The notes: a model not told the origin generated them from the letters alone. Shown: positions 11,948 through 22,803, counted from the first letter of the stretch. The stretch: 64,000 bases of DNA from Leifsonia sp. SCN 70-46 (GCA_001725325.1 MEFY01000001.1:1-64000); one strand, 5' to 3'. Translations and numbers: made by a program.

Positions 11948-11963
11948 TCGCAGCCCCGACAGA

Positions 11964-12001
11964 CGATGCCCTGCCCACGTACGACGTGGGCAGGGCATCG
12001 T
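11964..12001. terminator. 18-bp perfect hairpin after DUF937 gene
   Basis: Arms 11964-11981 and 11984-12001 are essentially perfect complements (ACGATGCCCTGCCCACGT and its complement) around a tight loop. It starts 17 nt after the DUF937 stop. There is no long T-tract, but the strength and place suit termination, probably in both directions. Confidence 0.8.
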
Positions 12002-12041
12002 CGTCTCACCGAGTCGCGAGGATGTGCCTTGCAGCTCCGGC

Positions 12042-12100
12042 CCTTGACCGGCGCCATACGTCGATGACGAGGCCGAACAAACGTATGGCGCCGGTCAAGG
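12042..12100. repeat. 20-bp perfect inverted repeat with 19-nt spacer
   Basis: Left arm 12042-12061 (CCTTGACCGGCGCCATACGT) and right arm 12081-12100 are exact complements separated by 19 nt. It lies 53 nt past the pheT stop, between convergent genes that already have a separate terminator. No T-tract follows in either direction. It may be an RNA hairpin in the pheT 3' end, a protein-binding dyad or the scar of an element. Confidence 0.85.
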
Positions 12101-12153
12101 ATCCGACAGGAGTGCCTGATCCGCGTGAGACGTTGCCCGTCCCTGGGACAGGA

Positions 12154-14645
12154 CTACTCGCGGAGGACGGCGCCCACGCGCGCGGCCGCGAGGGCGACGG
12201 CGGCCGTCTTCGCCTCCGTGGCCTCGGCCTGCGTGAGCGTGCGGTCCGCGGCGCGGAAGCGCAGCGCGAAGGTGAGCGACTTGCTGCCCTCGGGCACGCC
12301 CGGTCCGCGGTAGTCGTCGACGAGGGAGACGTGCTCGAGCAGCTCGCCGGCCCCCTCGACGAGGAGCGCCTGGAGCTCCCCGGCCCGCACGTCGTTCGAC
12401 ACGACGAGCGAGACATCCTGCGTCGCCGCGGGAAGACCGAGGATGGGCGTCGTCGCGACGTCCGTGATCGAGAGCGCGACGAGCGCGTCGAGGTCGAGCT
12501 CGAGCACCGCGACGACGCGCGGCAGGTCGAGGTCGGCGGCGAGCGACGGCAGCAGCTCCCCCGCGTAGCCGACGACGCGGTCGCCCGCGCGCAGCTCGGC
12601 GGTGCGGCCGGGGTGCAGGGCCTGGTGCGAGCCCGTCGTGACCGTGATCGGCGACGCGAGCACGCTCGCGAGGTGCCGGGCCGCGTCGAGCGCGTCGGAG
12701 AGCCCGCGCGCCACGGCCGGCTGCCCGGGCTGTCGCGTCACCGCGTCGCCGAGGAACAGGGCGCCGACGTGCCAGGGCTGGGGCGGGATGCTAGCGCGCA
12801 GCGCGCTGAGCACCTCGTCCGACGGGCGGGCGTCTCCCACGGGCAGCGGTCCGCTGCCGTAGGCAGTACCTGCCTCGGGCAGGAACACGGTGCCGACCTC
12901 GAAGAGCGCGAGGTCGGTGAGGCCGCGCGACAGGTTGCGGCGCGCGATCGCGATGAGCCCGGGCAGGAGCGAGGTGCGCATCCACGCGGCATCCGGGTCG
13001 AGCGCGTTCGCGAGCTTGACCGCGGGCACTCCCCCGGCCACGGGCGCGCCGAAGAGGTCGTTGGACGCCTGCGAGACGAACGGGTATGCGAGCACCTCGG
13101 TGAGGCCGCCCGCGGCGAGGGCCGCGGACGCCATGCGGCGCAGGCGCTGCTCGCGCGTGAGCCCGCGGCCGGGCGGCGCGACCGGCAGCACCGACGGGAT
13201 GCGGTCGTACCCGACGATGCGGGCGACCTCCTCCGCGAGCGTGGCCTTGTCGGTGAGGTCGGGGCGCCACGTGGGGGGCGTGACCGTGAGCCCGCCCGCG
13301 ACGGGGACGATGGTCGTGCCGATCTCGGTGAGCGCGCCCGTGATCTCGTCGGCGGTGAACTCCACGCCGATGATCTTGGCGACGTAGCCGTCGGGCAGGT
13401 CGATGGGCGCGGGCGCCGTCGAGTTGTCGATCGTCGTCCCGAGGGCGTCTGCCGTGCCGCCGCCGAGCTGCTCGAGCAGCTGCACGACGCGCGCGACACC
13501 GGCCGCGGCGACCTGCGGGTCCACCCCGCGCTCGTAGCGGCGCGCGGCCTCGCTCCACAGCTTGTGGCGGCGCGCGGTGCGGGCGATCGTGATCGGGTCC
13601 CAGTTGGCGGCCTCGACGAGGACGTTGGTCGTGGTGTCGCTGATCTCGGTCGCGGCCCCGCCCATGACGCCCGCGAGGCCCACGGGGCCGTTCTCGTCGT
13701 CGATGAGCAGGTCTTCGGGGCTGAGGGTGCGCACCTGGGCGTCGAGGGTCTCGAACTTCTCCCCCGCCCTCGCGCGGCGGATCGTGAAGCCGCCCGACAG
13801 CTTGTCGAAGTCGTAGGTGTGGTTCGGCTGGCCGAGCTCGAGCATGACGTAGTTGCTGATGTCGACCACGAGCGAGATCGAGCGGATGCCCGCGAGCCTG
13901 AGCCGCGCCGACATCCACGACGGGGTAGGCCGAGTGGGGTCGATGCCCCTCACGACGCGCGCCATGAACACGCTCACGCCGGCCCTGCCGCGGATCGGGG
14001 CGTCGTCGGCGATCGTCACGGGGAAGCCCGTGGCGGCCACGGGCGTCACGAGGGATGCGGGGTCGCGGAAGGCCGCACCCGTGGAGTGCGCGTACTCGCG
14101 CGCGACGCCGCGGATGGAGAACGCGTAGCCGCGGTCGGGCGTCACGTTGATCTCGACGGCGAAGTCGTCGAGCCCGAGAAGCGGGATCGCGTCGGTGCCC
14201 ACCTCGGGGTCGAGGCCGAGGTTCCTGAGCAGCAGGATGCCGTCGTGCTCCTCGCCGAGGCCGAGCTCGCGCGTCGACGCCATCATGCCGTCGGACACAT
14301 GTCCGTACGTCTTGCGCGCGGCGATGGGGAACGGGCCGGGCAGCACGGCGCCGGGAAGCGTCACGACGACCTTGTCGCCCACGGCGAAGTTGTGGGCTCC
14401 GCACACGATGCCGCGCGGGGCATCCTCGCCGACATCCACCTGCACCCAGTTGATGGTCTTGCCGTTCGCCTGGGGCTCCGGCGTGAACTCGAGCACCCTG
14501 CCGACGACGACGGGGCCGGTGACGTCGAACGAGTGGACGTCCTCCTCCTCGAAGCCGACCTTCACGAGGGCGGCGTGCACCTGCTCGAACGTCACGTCCT
14601 CGGGGATGTCGACGAACTCGCGGAGCCAGCTGATCGGGACGCGCA

Positions 14646-14646
<1 letters not shown>
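12154..14646 (-). CDS. pheT: Phenylalanyl-tRNA synthetase beta subunit
   Basis: Beta chain of the alpha2-beta2 PheRS, 830 residues, the usual length. In order: N-terminal MRVPISWLREFVDIP, an EMAPII-like tRNA-binding domain about 40-150, the B3/B4 editing domain about 210-360, B5 about 400-470, the catalytic-like core, and an FDX-ACB anticodon-binding domain at the end (about 735-830). The ATG overlaps the pheS stop by one base (TGATG). The reading frame is open far upstream through pheS, but that extension is spurious. Confidence 0.97.
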
Positions 14647-16498
<1,852 letters not shown>

Positions 16499-16505
16499 GC
16501 GCCCC

Positions 16506-16511
16506 AGCCTA
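16506..16511 (-). promoter_or_regulatory. Probable -10 of the spoU-pheST operon
   Basis: TAGGCT on the minus strand, 7 nt before the ATG at 16498. It matches the recurrent leaderless-type element seen before hisC, the LysR gene and others in this window. No clear -35 is seen. Confidence 0.45.
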
Positions 16512-16527
16512 GGGGGCGTAGATGAAC

Positions 16528-16559
16528 AGAAGCCCCCGGCGCGCGCGCCGGGGGCTTCT
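16528..16559 (-). terminator. Terminator of infC-rpmI-rplT
   Basis: A perfect 32-nt palindrome (AGAAGCCCCCGGCGCG and its complement) lies 16 nt beyond the rplT stop. A short T-containing tail follows on the minus strand. It separates the ribosomal operon from the spoU promoter. Confidence 0.85.
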
Positions 16560-16574
16560 CGGGTTCTGCTACGA

Positions 16575-16961
16575 CTACGCGGACACCTTGGGGGCGCTCG
16601 TGTCGGAGGGCAGGGCCGCCTTGGCCGTCGCGACGATGGCCGCGAACGTGGCGGGCTCGGTGACCGCGAGGTCGGCGAGGATGCGGCGGTCGACCTCGAT
16701 GCCGGCCAGGTTGAGCCCCTGGATGAGGCGGTTGTAGGTCAGGCCGTTCGCACGCGACGCGGCGTTGATGCGCTGGATCCACAGGCGGCGGAAGTCGCCC
16801 TTGCGCGCACGGCGGTCACGGTACGCGTAGACGAGGGAGTGGGTGACCTGCTCCTTCGCCTTGCGGTAGAGGCGCGAACGCTGGCCGCGGTAGCCCGACG
16901 CGCGCTCGAGGATGACGCGACGCTTCTTGTGGGCGTTGACCGCCCTCTTGACTCTTGCCAT
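16575..16961 (-). CDS. rplT: 50S ribosomal protein L20
   Basis: Essential 23S rRNA-binding assembly protein with 128 residues. It carries the conserved basic start [15 protein letters not shown] and the helix [15 protein letters not shown], then the [19 protein letters not shown] core. An acidic/Ala-rich tail of ~15 residues is slightly longer than in E. coli. Last gene of the infC operon, 12 nt after rpmI. Confidence 0.99.
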   Translation of the reverse strand: MARVKRAVNAHKKRRVILERASGYRGQRSRLYRKAKEQVTHSLVYAYRDRRARKGDFRRLWIQRINAASRANGLTYNRLIQGLNLAGIEVDRRILADLAVTEPATFAAIVATAKAALPSDTSAPKVSA

Positions 16962-16973
16962 TGTTCCTGGTCC

Positions 16974-17171
16974 TTACTTCTTGCCGATGAGCTTCTTGAT
17001 GACCTTGGCGTCGGCCGGCGCGAGAACGCGGTCGGCGTTCAGCTCGCGCTTCTTCTTGCCGCTCTTGGTCTCGAGGTGGTGGCGCATGCCCGCACCCTGC
17101 TTCATGACCTTGCCGCTACCGGTGAGCTTGAAGCGCTTCTTGGCACCGGAGTGCGTCTTCTGCTTAGGCAT
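16974..17171 (-). CDS. rpmI: 50S ribosomal protein L35
   Basis: Large-subunit protein of 65 residues. [20 protein letters not shown] and the C-terminal VKKLIG-type end identify bL35. Its ATG overlaps the end of infC by 8 nt, closer than the usual gapped arrangement, so its translation probably depends on infC translation. Confidence 0.99.
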   Translation of the reverse strand: MPKQKTHSGAKKRFKLTGSGKVMKQGAGMRHHLETKSGKKKRELNADRVLAPADAKVIKKLIGKK

Positions 17172-17838
17172 CCTTCACTTCTTCCTTCTTCGTTGTTGCT
17201 GTCGTGGCCGCCGGGGCCGGAGCCTCGGCTACATCTGGGGCGGTGTCGACCGCGGGGAGCTCGGAGCCCGGCCCGCGCGACGCCTTGTTGGCCGCCTTGC
17301 GGGCGTCGGCCTCGGCCTTGGCCGTCGCCTTGTTCTTGTGGGGACCGATGACCATGACCATGTTGCGGCCGTCGATGGTCGGGGTCGACTCGACCGAGCC
17401 GAACTCCGACACGTCCTCCGCGAAGCGCTGCAGCAGGCGCACGCCCTGTTCGGGGCGGGACTGCTCGCGGCCGCGGAACAGGATCATGGCTTTGACCTTG
17501 TCGCCGGCCTGGAGGAAGCCCTCCGCGCGCTTGCGCTTCGTCTCGTAGTCGTGGGTGTCGATCTTGAGGCGGAAACGGACCTCCTTGAGGATCGTATTCG
17601 CCTGGTTGCGCCGCGCTTCCTTGGCCTTCTGGGCCTCTTCGTACTTGAACTTGCCGTAATCCATGATCTTGGCGACGGGAGGCTTGGAGTTGGGAGCAAC
17701 CTCAACCAAATCCAGGTCGGCCTCCTGCGCCAGGCGCAGGGCGTCTTCGATACGGACAACGCCGACCTGCTCGCCGTTGGGGCCAACAAGACGGACCTCC
17801 GGAACGCGGATTCGGTCATTGGTACGGGGATCGCTGAT
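17164..17838 (-). CDS. infC: Translation initiation factor IF-3 with ATC start codon
   Basis: IF-3 binds the 30S subunit and checks the start codon. The conserved N-terminus [19 protein letters not shown] begins at ATC (17836-17838), preceded 6 nt upstream by GAGGAG (17845-17850). No ATG/GTG/TTG exists at the right place; the first TTG (17709) would delete 43 conserved residues. Non-AUG starts are known for infC in other bacteria and let IF-3 repress itself. The protein is 224 residues: N-domain, linker helix [14 protein letters not shown]-domain, then an Ala/Pro/Thr-rich tail of ~40 residues. Confidence 0.95.
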   Translation of the reverse strand: MSDPRTNDRIRVPEVRLVGPNGEQVGVVRIEDALRLAQEADLDLVEVAPNSKPPVAKIMDYGKFKYEEAQKAKEARRNQANTILKEVRFRLKIDTHDYETKRKRAEGFLQAGDKVKAMILFRGREQSRPEQGVRLLQRFAEDVSEFGSVESTPTIDGRNMVMVIGPHKNKATAKAEADARKAANKASRGPGSELPAVDTAPDVAEAPAPAATTATTKKEEVKDA

Positions 17839-18028
17839 GCGGAACTCCTCTGATTCGTGGTTCGTGGACGCACGCAGAAGAGATAGACACCCTGACTATC
17901 CGAACGAGTCGGACGGGGTGGCAACTACCCGATAGCCTTGAGAAGCGGCTAGCAGGTGGGAGAAATCTCCTCTTCGTGTCCGGTGCAGATGCGCCGGAGC
18001 CTGTAGCAGATTAGCAGAAGGAACGTTC
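17839..18028 (-). promoter_or_regulatory. infC leader and divergent promoter region
   Basis: Region of 190 nt between divergent infC and the DUF1844 gene. On the minus strand a hairpin with CACCC/GGGTG and TCCGA/TCGGA arms lies at about 17888-17920, about 50 nt before the infC start. A TAATCT-like element near 18010 may be the infC -10, which gives a leader of roughly 160 nt. The leader could take part in IF-3 or L20 control, but no known RNA family is recognised. Confidence 0.45.
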
Positions 18029-18379
18029 ATGAGCGACTACCAGTACGACGTCGACCCCGAGATCCGCGATATCTCGGAGGTGCCCGCGGTCGAGCTCATC
18101 AACACGGTGGCCATCCACCTCATGAGCGCGGCGGCCGTGAAGCTCGGTCTCGGCGAGGGCTCCGACGCGGCGGCGGAGCGCGATCTCGACGAGGCGCGCA
18201 AGCTCATCACGGTGCTCGCGGGCATGGTCACGGCGGCCGCGCCGGAGATCGGCGACCACCACGCCCGCCCGCTGCGCGACGGCCTGCGCTCGCTGCAGCT
18301 CGCCTTCCGCGAGGAGTCGAGCATCCCCGACGCCCCCGGCGCGGGCCCCGGCGAGAAGTTCACCGGCTCCGTCATCTAG
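18029..18379 (+). CDS. DUF1844-family protein
   Basis: Protein of 116 residues matching DUF1844: the conserved segment AVELINTVAIHLMSAAAVKLGLG is followed by two helices (ARKLITVLAGMVTAAAPEIG and LRDGLRSLQLAFREES). It is a small cytoplasmic protein of unknown function that is commonly found beside infC in actinobacteria, as here (divergent). An AGAAGGAA Shine-Dalgarno lies before the ATG. Confidence 0.9.
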   Translation: MSDYQYDVDPEIRDISEVPAVELINTVAIHLMSAAAVKLGLGEGSDAAAERDLDEARKLITVLAGMVTAAAPEIGDHHARPLRDGLRSLQLAFREESSIPDAPGAGPGEKFTGSVI

Positions 18380-18382
18380 CGC

Positions 18383-19129
18383 CTAGGCGCTCGCGAGCAC
18401 GACGCGCATCGAGTCCACGCGCTCGGCGATGAGGTCGTCGGATGCCCACCGCCCCTGCAGCCGCGCGAGCACGCCGTCGAGCCCCTCGCGGTCGAGCCCC
18501 GGCTGGAGCGTGAGCTGCACGACGAGCTCCGGCCCGGCGAGGCGGGACGCGGGATCGCCCGGCGCGAGGTGCACCGCCGCGACCGCGGGCTCGGGCTCGG
18601 CACCCGCGAGGAACCGCCGCAGCACCTCGGGGTCGAGGTAGCTCGGCGTCCACGGCTGCGACTGCGCGAGCGCCCACAGCGCCGGGCGGCGGATGACGAA
18701 CTCGGTCTCGTTCGCGGCGTCGAGCATCACGAGGTCGGTGTTCTCGCTCGCGGCCGCGAGGGCGACCCTCGCCGCGGTGGCGGGCACGGGGCGCGCCTTC
18801 GCGTCCCAGCGGGACATCGCGGCGACCGACGTGAAGGCGGGAAGCACGGTGCGGCCGTCCGGCCCCGCCACCGTGACTATCGAGAGCTCCTGGCTCTTGT
18901 CGTGGCCGTGCTCGTCCACCCCGTCGGCGCCGAGCACGGCGACGAGCGGGATGAGCAGGCGCGAGTCGCGCAGCGCGTCGACGACGTCGACCTCGCCGAG
19001 GTCGTGCGCGCGGAAGCGGCGGAGGGCCTCGATGAGCCTCTCGGGGGCCGAGCCGTCGTCATCCGAGCTCGCGTTGTGCTCGAAGTGCCTGCCCTCCCAG
19101 GGCACGCCAGCGGAGTCGGCGCCGGGCAC
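18383..19129 (-). CDS. SseB-family protein
   Basis: Protein of 248 residues with an SseB N-terminal type domain: LRDSRLLIPLVAV, LPAFTSVAAMSRWDA and VMLDAANETEFVIRR fit that family, named after the E. coli protein SseB. The C-terminal ~90 residues form a second alpha/beta region (VVQLTLQPGLDREGLDGVLARL). The molecular role is unknown. The GTG start lies 2 nt after the hisA stop, so it ends the his operon. The longer in-frame reading through hisA is spurious. Confidence 0.85.
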   Translation of the reverse strand: MPGADSAGVPWEGRHFEHNASSDDDGSAPERLIEALRRFRAHDLGEVDVVDALRDSRLLIPLVAVLGADGVDEHGHDKSQELSIVTVAGPDGRTVLPAFTSVAAMSRWDAKARPVPATAARVALAAASENTDLVMLDAANETEFVIRRPALWALAQSQPWTPSYLDPEVLRRFLAGAEPEPAVAAVHLAPGDPASRLAGPELVVQLTLQPGLDREGLDGVLARLQGRWASDDLIAERVDSMRVVLASA

Positions 19130-19131
19130 GG

Positions 19132-19881
19132 CTACCTCGACGCTACGTCGATGGCCTCGGCGAGCGTGAACGCGCCCGCGTAGAGCGCCTTGCCGACGAT
19201 CGCGCCCTCGACCCCGTAGGGCACGAGCTCGCGCAGGTCCGCGAGGTCGTCGAGGGTCGCGACTCCGCCCGAGGCGATGACGGGCTTGTCGGTGCGGTCG
19301 GCGACCTGCTTGAGCAGTTCGAGGTTCGGGCCCTTGAGGGTGCCGTCCTTCGTCACGTCGGTGACGACGTAGCGCGCGCATCCCGCGGCCTCGAGCCTGT
19401 CGAGCACCGTCCAGAGGTCGCCGCCGTCCTGCGTCCAGCCGCGCGCCGCGAGGGTCGTGCCGCGCACGTCGAGGCCGACGGCGATCGCCTCGCCGTACTC
19501 GGCGATGACATGCGCAGCCCACTCGGGGTTCTCCAGCGCCGCGGTGCCCAGGTTGATGCGCTTCGCGCCCGTCGCGAGCGCGGCCTCGAGGCTCGCGTCG
19601 TCGCGGATGCCGCCCGAGAGCTCGATGTTCACGCGGCGCGGGGTGTTCTTGATGACGCGCTTGATCACGGCGTGGTTGTTGCCGCGTCCGAACGCCGCGT
19701 CGAGGTCGACGAGGTGGATCCACTGCGCGCCCTCGTCCACCCACTGCTGGGCGGCGTCGACGGGGTCGCCGTAGCTCGTCTCGGTGCCGGCCTCGCCCTG
19801 GGTGAGGCGCACGGCCTTCCCGTCGGCGACGTCGACGGCGGGGAGGAGCACGAGGCCCGGGGTCGTCGCGAAGTCACTCAT
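19132..19881 (-). CDS. hisA: HisA/PriA phosphoribosyl isomerase
   Basis: TIM-barrel isomerase of histidine synthesis with 249 residues. [21 protein letters not shown], the phosphate-binding SGGIRDDAS and [11 protein letters not shown] motifs, and [15 protein letters not shown] are all present. In actinobacteria this enzyme is usually the bifunctional PriA that also acts as TrpF; the overall sequence looks PriA-like but dual activity is an inference. ATGA overlap with hisH. Confidence 0.95.
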   Translation of the reverse strand: MSDFATTPGLVLLPAVDVADGKAVRLTQGEAGTETSYGDPVDAAQQWVDEGAQWIHLVDLDAAFGRGNNHAVIKRVIKNTPRRVNIELSGGIRDDASLEAALATGAKRINLGTAALENPEWAAHVIAEYGEAIAVGLDVRGTTLAARGWTQDGGDLWTVLDRLEAAGCARYVVTDVTKDGTLKGPNLELLKQVADRTDKPVIASGGVATLDDLADLRELVPYGVEGAIVGKALYAGAFTLAEAIDVASR

Positions 19882-20507
19882 AGTGTGTGTAGCCAATTCT
19901 CCAGTAGGCGGATGCCGGCCTCGCCGGACTTCTCGGGGTGGAACTGCGTGGCCGTGAGCGGTCCGTTCTCGACCGCCGCGAGGAAGCGGCTTCCGTGCTC
20001 GGCCCACGTGAGCTGCGGCTTGGGGAACGGGTCGTGCACCTCGAGCGTCCACTCGCGCGCGGCGTAGCTGTGCACGAAGTAGAACCGCTCGTCACGGATC
20101 CCGGCGAACAGGCGGGAGTCCTCGGGGGCCTCGACCGTGTTCCAGCCCATGTGCGGCAGCACGGGCGCGTCGAGCTCGGTCACGACGCCCGGCCATTCAC
20201 CGAGCCCCGGGGTGTCGTTGCCGCGCTCCACGCCGTGCTCGAAGAGCACCTGCATCCCCACGCAGATGCCGAGGACGGGCCTGCTGCCCGTGAGGCGCTT
20301 CTCCACTATCGCTCCCCCGCGCACCGCGGCGAGCTGGCGTGCGACGGCCTCGAACGCGCCGACGCCCGGCACGAGGAGCCCGTCGGCGGCCTCGGCGGCG
20401 GAGCGGTCCGCGGTCAGGGTCACCGAGGCGCCGGCGAGCTCCAGGGCCTTCGCAGCGGAGTGCACGTTGCCGGAGCCGTAGTCGAGGATGACGACGGAGG
20501 GTTTCAT
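19878..20507 (-). CDS. hisH: Imidazole glycerol phosphate synthase glutaminase subunit
   Basis: Class I glutamine amidotransferase that feeds ammonia to HisF. It has 209 residues. The nucleophile is C82 in GICVGMQ, and the His-Glu pair is in QFHPEKSG near 190. The [16 protein letters not shown] opening is typical. hisF is not found in the window, so the partner is encoded elsewhere. It lies 4 nt from hisB. Confidence 0.97.
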   Translation of the reverse strand: MKPSVVILDYGSGNVHSAAKALELAGASVTLTADRSAAEAADGLLVPGVGAFEAVARQLAAVRGGAIVEKRLTGSRPVLGICVGMQVLFEHGVERGNDTPGLGEWPGVVTELDAPVLPHMGWNTVEAPEDSRLFAGIRDERFYFVHSYAAREWTLEVHDPFPKPQLTWAEHGSRFLAAVENGPLTATQFHPEKSGEAGIRLLENWLHTL

Positions 20508-20511
20508 AAGG

Positions 20512-21114
20512 TCAGAGCGCGCCCTTGGTCGAGGGGATGCCGCTCACGCGGGCATCGGGGGCCACCGCGAAGCGGAAGGCGCGGGCGAAGGCCTTGAACT
20601 CCGCCTCCGCGATGTGGTGCGGGTCGCGGCCGCCGAGCACGGTGACGTGCACGGTCATGGCCGCGTTGAACGCGATCGCCTCGAAGACGTGGCGCAGCAT
20701 CGAGCCCGTGAAGTGGCCGCCGATGAGGTGGTGCTCGAATCCCGCCGGTTCGCCCGTGTGCACGAGGTAGGGGCGGCCGGACAGGTCGACGACGGCCTGC
20801 ACGAGCGCCTCGTCGAGCGGCACGAGCGCGTCGCCGAAGCGCGAGATGCCCGCCTTGTCGCCCAGCGCCTGCTTGATCGCCGTGCCGAGGGTGATGCCGA
20901 TGTCCTCGACCGTGTGGTGCACGTCGATGTGGGTGTCGCCCGTGGCCTTGACCGTGAGGTCGACGAGCGAGTGCTTGGCGAACGCCGTGAGCAGGTGGTC
21001 GAAGAACGGCACGGACGTGTCGATCGACGAGGTGCCCGTGCCGTCGAGGTCGAGGCTGAGCTCGATGCTCGACTCGCTCGTGGCGCGCGAGAGCGTCGCG
21101 GTGCGTGCGGTCAT
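20512..21114 (-). CDS. hisB: Imidazoleglycerol-phosphate dehydratase
   Basis: Mn-dependent dehydratase, monofunctional (200 residues, with no phosphatase domain). The metal-binding motifs [27 protein letters not shown] and [21 protein letters not shown] are intact. The ATG lies 6 nt after TAGAAT, so it may have its own leaderless promoter in addition to read-through from hisC. Confidence 0.98.
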   Translation of the reverse strand: MTARTATLSRATSESSIELSLDLDGTGTSSIDTSVPFFDHLLTAFAKHSLVDLTVKATGDTHIDVHHTVEDIGITLGTAIKQALGDKAGISRFGDALVPLDEALVQAVVDLSGRPYLVHTGEPAGFEHHLIGGHFTGSMLRHVFEAIAFNAAMTVHVTVLGGRDPHHIAEAEFKAFARAFRFAVAPDARVSGIPSTKGAL

Positions 21115-21120
21115 GGGTCG

Positions 21121-21126
21121 ATTCTA
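21121..21126 (-). promoter_or_regulatory. Probable internal -10 before hisB
   Basis: TAGAAT on the minus strand, 6 nt before the hisB ATG, inside the 9-nt hisC-hisB gap. The match to the -10 consensus is good, suggesting a leaderless internal transcript. Confidence 0.5.
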
Positions 21127-22197
21127 CCGAGCGCCGATGCGCGCGAGCGCATCGAGGAAGATCGTCGTCTCGGCCTCGCTGCCCGCCGTCACCCGCAGGT
21201 GGTTCGCGATGCCCACGTCGCGGATGATGATGTCGTTCGCGAGCAGCTCCTCGAACACGGCGTGCGGGTCGTCGACGCCGCCGAACAGCACGAAGTTGGC
21301 GGCGCTCGGGAGCGGGGTGTAGCCGAGCTCGGGGAGGGCGGCGATCATCCTGTCGCGCTGGCGCTTGATGTCGTCGACCATGGCGAGCATCTCGGGCGCG
21401 TGCGCGAGGGCCGCGACCGCGGCCGCCTGGGTGAACGCCGACAGGTGGTACGGCAGGCGGACGAGGCGCAGGGCGTCGACGACGGCGGGATCGGCGGCGA
21501 GGTAGCCGAGCCGCGCGCCCGCGAAGGCGAAGGCCTTGCTCATCGTGCGGCTCACGAGCAGGCGCGGCCTGCCCTCGAGCAGGGTGAGGGCGGTGTCGCC
21601 CTCCTGGAACTCCGCGTAGGCCTCGTCGACGAGCAGGATGCCCGGCGTCGCGTCGTACGCGGCGGCGATGGTCTCGAGCGCGAGGGGCGTGCCCGTGGGG
21701 TTGTTGGGCGAGCACAGGAACACGATGTCGGGCTGCTCGCGCCGGATCGCCTCGACGACCGTCGCGGGCGACAGCTCGTAGCCGGCGTCGCGCGGCGCCG
21801 TCACCCAGCGCGTGCCCGTGCCGTTGGCGATGATCGAGTGCATCGAGTAGGTGGGCGGGAAGCCCAGCACGCTGCGGCCGGGACCGCCGAAGGCCTGCAG
21901 CACCTGCTGCAGCACCTCGTTCGAGCCGTTGGCCGCCCAGATGTTCTCGCGCGAGAGGCCGTGGCCGAGGTACCCGGCGAGGGCGTCGCGCAGCTCCGTG
22001 AACTCGCGGTCGGGGTAGCGGTTGACGCCGAGCACCGCGGCGGCGAGTGCCGCGACGATGTCGGTGGCGACGGCCTCCGGTATCGGGTGCGTGTTCTCGT
22101 TGACGTTGAGCTGGATCCGCACGTGCTCCTGCGGCGCCCCGTACGGCGAGAGGCCGCGGAGGTCGTCACGGATGGGCAGGTCGGAGAGCTCGGTCAC
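21124..22197 (-). CDS. hisC: Histidinol-phosphate aminotransferase
   Basis: PLP-dependent class I/II aminotransferase with 357 residues. The N-terminal substrate segment LRGLSPYGAPQ, the cofactor region NNPTGTPL, the Asp in LLVDEAYAEF and the PLP lysine in SRTMSKAFAFAGARLG are present. Start GTG at 22197, with TAGGCT 6 nt upstream. First gene of the cluster; hisD, often next to it, is absent, and a block of 51-bp repeats fills the upstream gap. Confidence 0.97.
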   Translation of the reverse strand: MTELSDLPIRDDLRGLSPYGAPQEHVRIQLNVNENTHPIPEAVATDIVAALAAAVLGVNRYPDREFTELRDALAGYLGHGLSRENIWAANGSNEVLQQVLQAFGGPGRSVLGFPPTYSMHSIIANGTGTRWVTAPRDAGYELSPATVVEAIRREQPDIVFLCSPNNPTGTPLALETIAAAYDATPGILLVDEAYAEFQEGDTALTLLEGRPRLLVSRTMSKAFAFAGARLGYLAADPAVVDALRLVRLPYHLSAFTQAAAVAALAHAPEMLAMVDDIKRQRDRMIAALPELGYTPLPSAANFVLFGGVDDPHAVFEELLANDIIIRDVGIANHLRVTAGSEAETTIFLDALARIGAR

Positions 22198-22203
22198 CCG
22201 TCA

Positions 22204-22209
22204 AGCCTA
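22204..22209 (-). promoter_or_regulatory. Probable -10 of the his cluster
   Basis: TAGGCT on the minus strand followed by TGACGG and then the hisC GTG, the 6-nt leaderless spacing. The position for a -35 falls inside the first 51-bp repeat unit. Confidence 0.55.
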
Positions 22210-22362
22210 GGGCGGCGGCGCAGCCGCTCACGTCGCGAAGCGACGCCGCCAGAAAACGCCGGGCGGCGGCGAAGCCGCTCACGTCGCGAAGCGACGCCGC
22301 CAGAGAACACCGGGCGGCGGCGCAGCCGCTCACGTCGCGCAGCGGCGCCGCCAGAGAAGACT
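22210..22362. repeat. Three tandem 51-bp GC-rich repeats
   Basis: Units begin at 22210, 22261 and 22312 and differ at only a handful of bases. Each contains GGCGGCG near its start and CGCCGCC near its end, enclosing CGTCGC-GAA-GCGACG (in units 1 and 2), so every unit can fold into nested hairpins. They fill the space between the LysM gene stop and the hisC promoter. They may end LysM transcription, affect hisC expression or be a mobile repeat (REP/MITE-like). Confidence 0.9.
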
Positions 22363-22370
22363 GGGCGTGG

Positions 22371-22712
22371 CTAGCGCAGGTTCGACGGCACCGCGAGCTG
22401 CTGGCCCGCGTAGACGTCGGAGCCGCTCAGCTGGTTGAACTGCACGAGCTGCGCGATGACGTCACGCGGGTCGGACTGCGGCGCGAGCTCCTCGGCGAGC
22501 TGCCACATCGACTGGCCGGGCTCGACCGTGACGTACTCGAAGGGCACGTTCGAGCCCTCGAGCGACGCCGTGGCCTGGCCGCCGTTGATCGCGAACAGGA
22601 ACGCGGCGATCACGAGTGGTGTGGCCACGAGGACGGTGAGGACCGCGCGGCCACGCTGGGTGAGGCGAAGGCGCGGTGCAGCGAGACCGGGGGTGAGTGC
22701 TGCTGTGCTCAT
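22371..22712 (-). CDS. LysM membrane protein, probable SOS cell-division suppressor (YneA/ChiZ-like)
   Basis: Protein of 113 residues: a cytoplasmic N-terminus, one membrane helix about 22-43 (AVLTVLVATPLVIAAFLFAI), then an extracellular LysM domain (about 57-112, YVTVEPGQSMWQLAEELAP and QQLAVPSNLR). This layout and the divergent position beside lexA match YneA of Bacillus and the LysM gene next to lexA in mycobacteria, both SOS-induced division inhibitors. LexA-like boxes lie in the shared upstream region. A GAGGAG Shine-Dalgarno precedes the ATG. Function by analogy, not proven. Confidence 0.8.
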   Translation of the reverse strand: MSTAALTPGLAAPRLRLTQRGRAVLTVLVATPLVIAAFLFAINGGQATASLEGSNVPFEYVTVEPGQSMWQLAEELAPQSDPRDVIAQLVQFNQLSGSDVYAGQQLAVPSNLR

Positions 22713-22787
22713 CTTCTGCTCCTCAAGGGTTTTCGTATCCCCCGCTCGGCCGGGAGAGGGGGACACGAAGTCTGTAGTAGGTTCGTT

Positions 22788-22803
22788 CCGAACATACATT
22801 CGA
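22788..22803. promoter_or_regulatory. LexA-box-like site (LysM side)
   Basis: CCGAACATACATTCGA matches 13 of 16 positions of the actinobacterial SOS box TCGAACATATGTTCGA. It lies 76 nt before the LysM start. Confidence 0.65.

Noticed and set aside
17164-17709. infC starting at TTG 17709
   Set aside because: It would remove the conserved N-terminal ~43 residues of IF-3 and has no Shine-Dalgarno; the ATC start with GAGGAG explains the full family sequence.
22210-22362. Tandem repeats as a possible CRISPR array
   Set aside because: The 51-bp units are directly contiguous with no variable spacers and no cas genes nearby.
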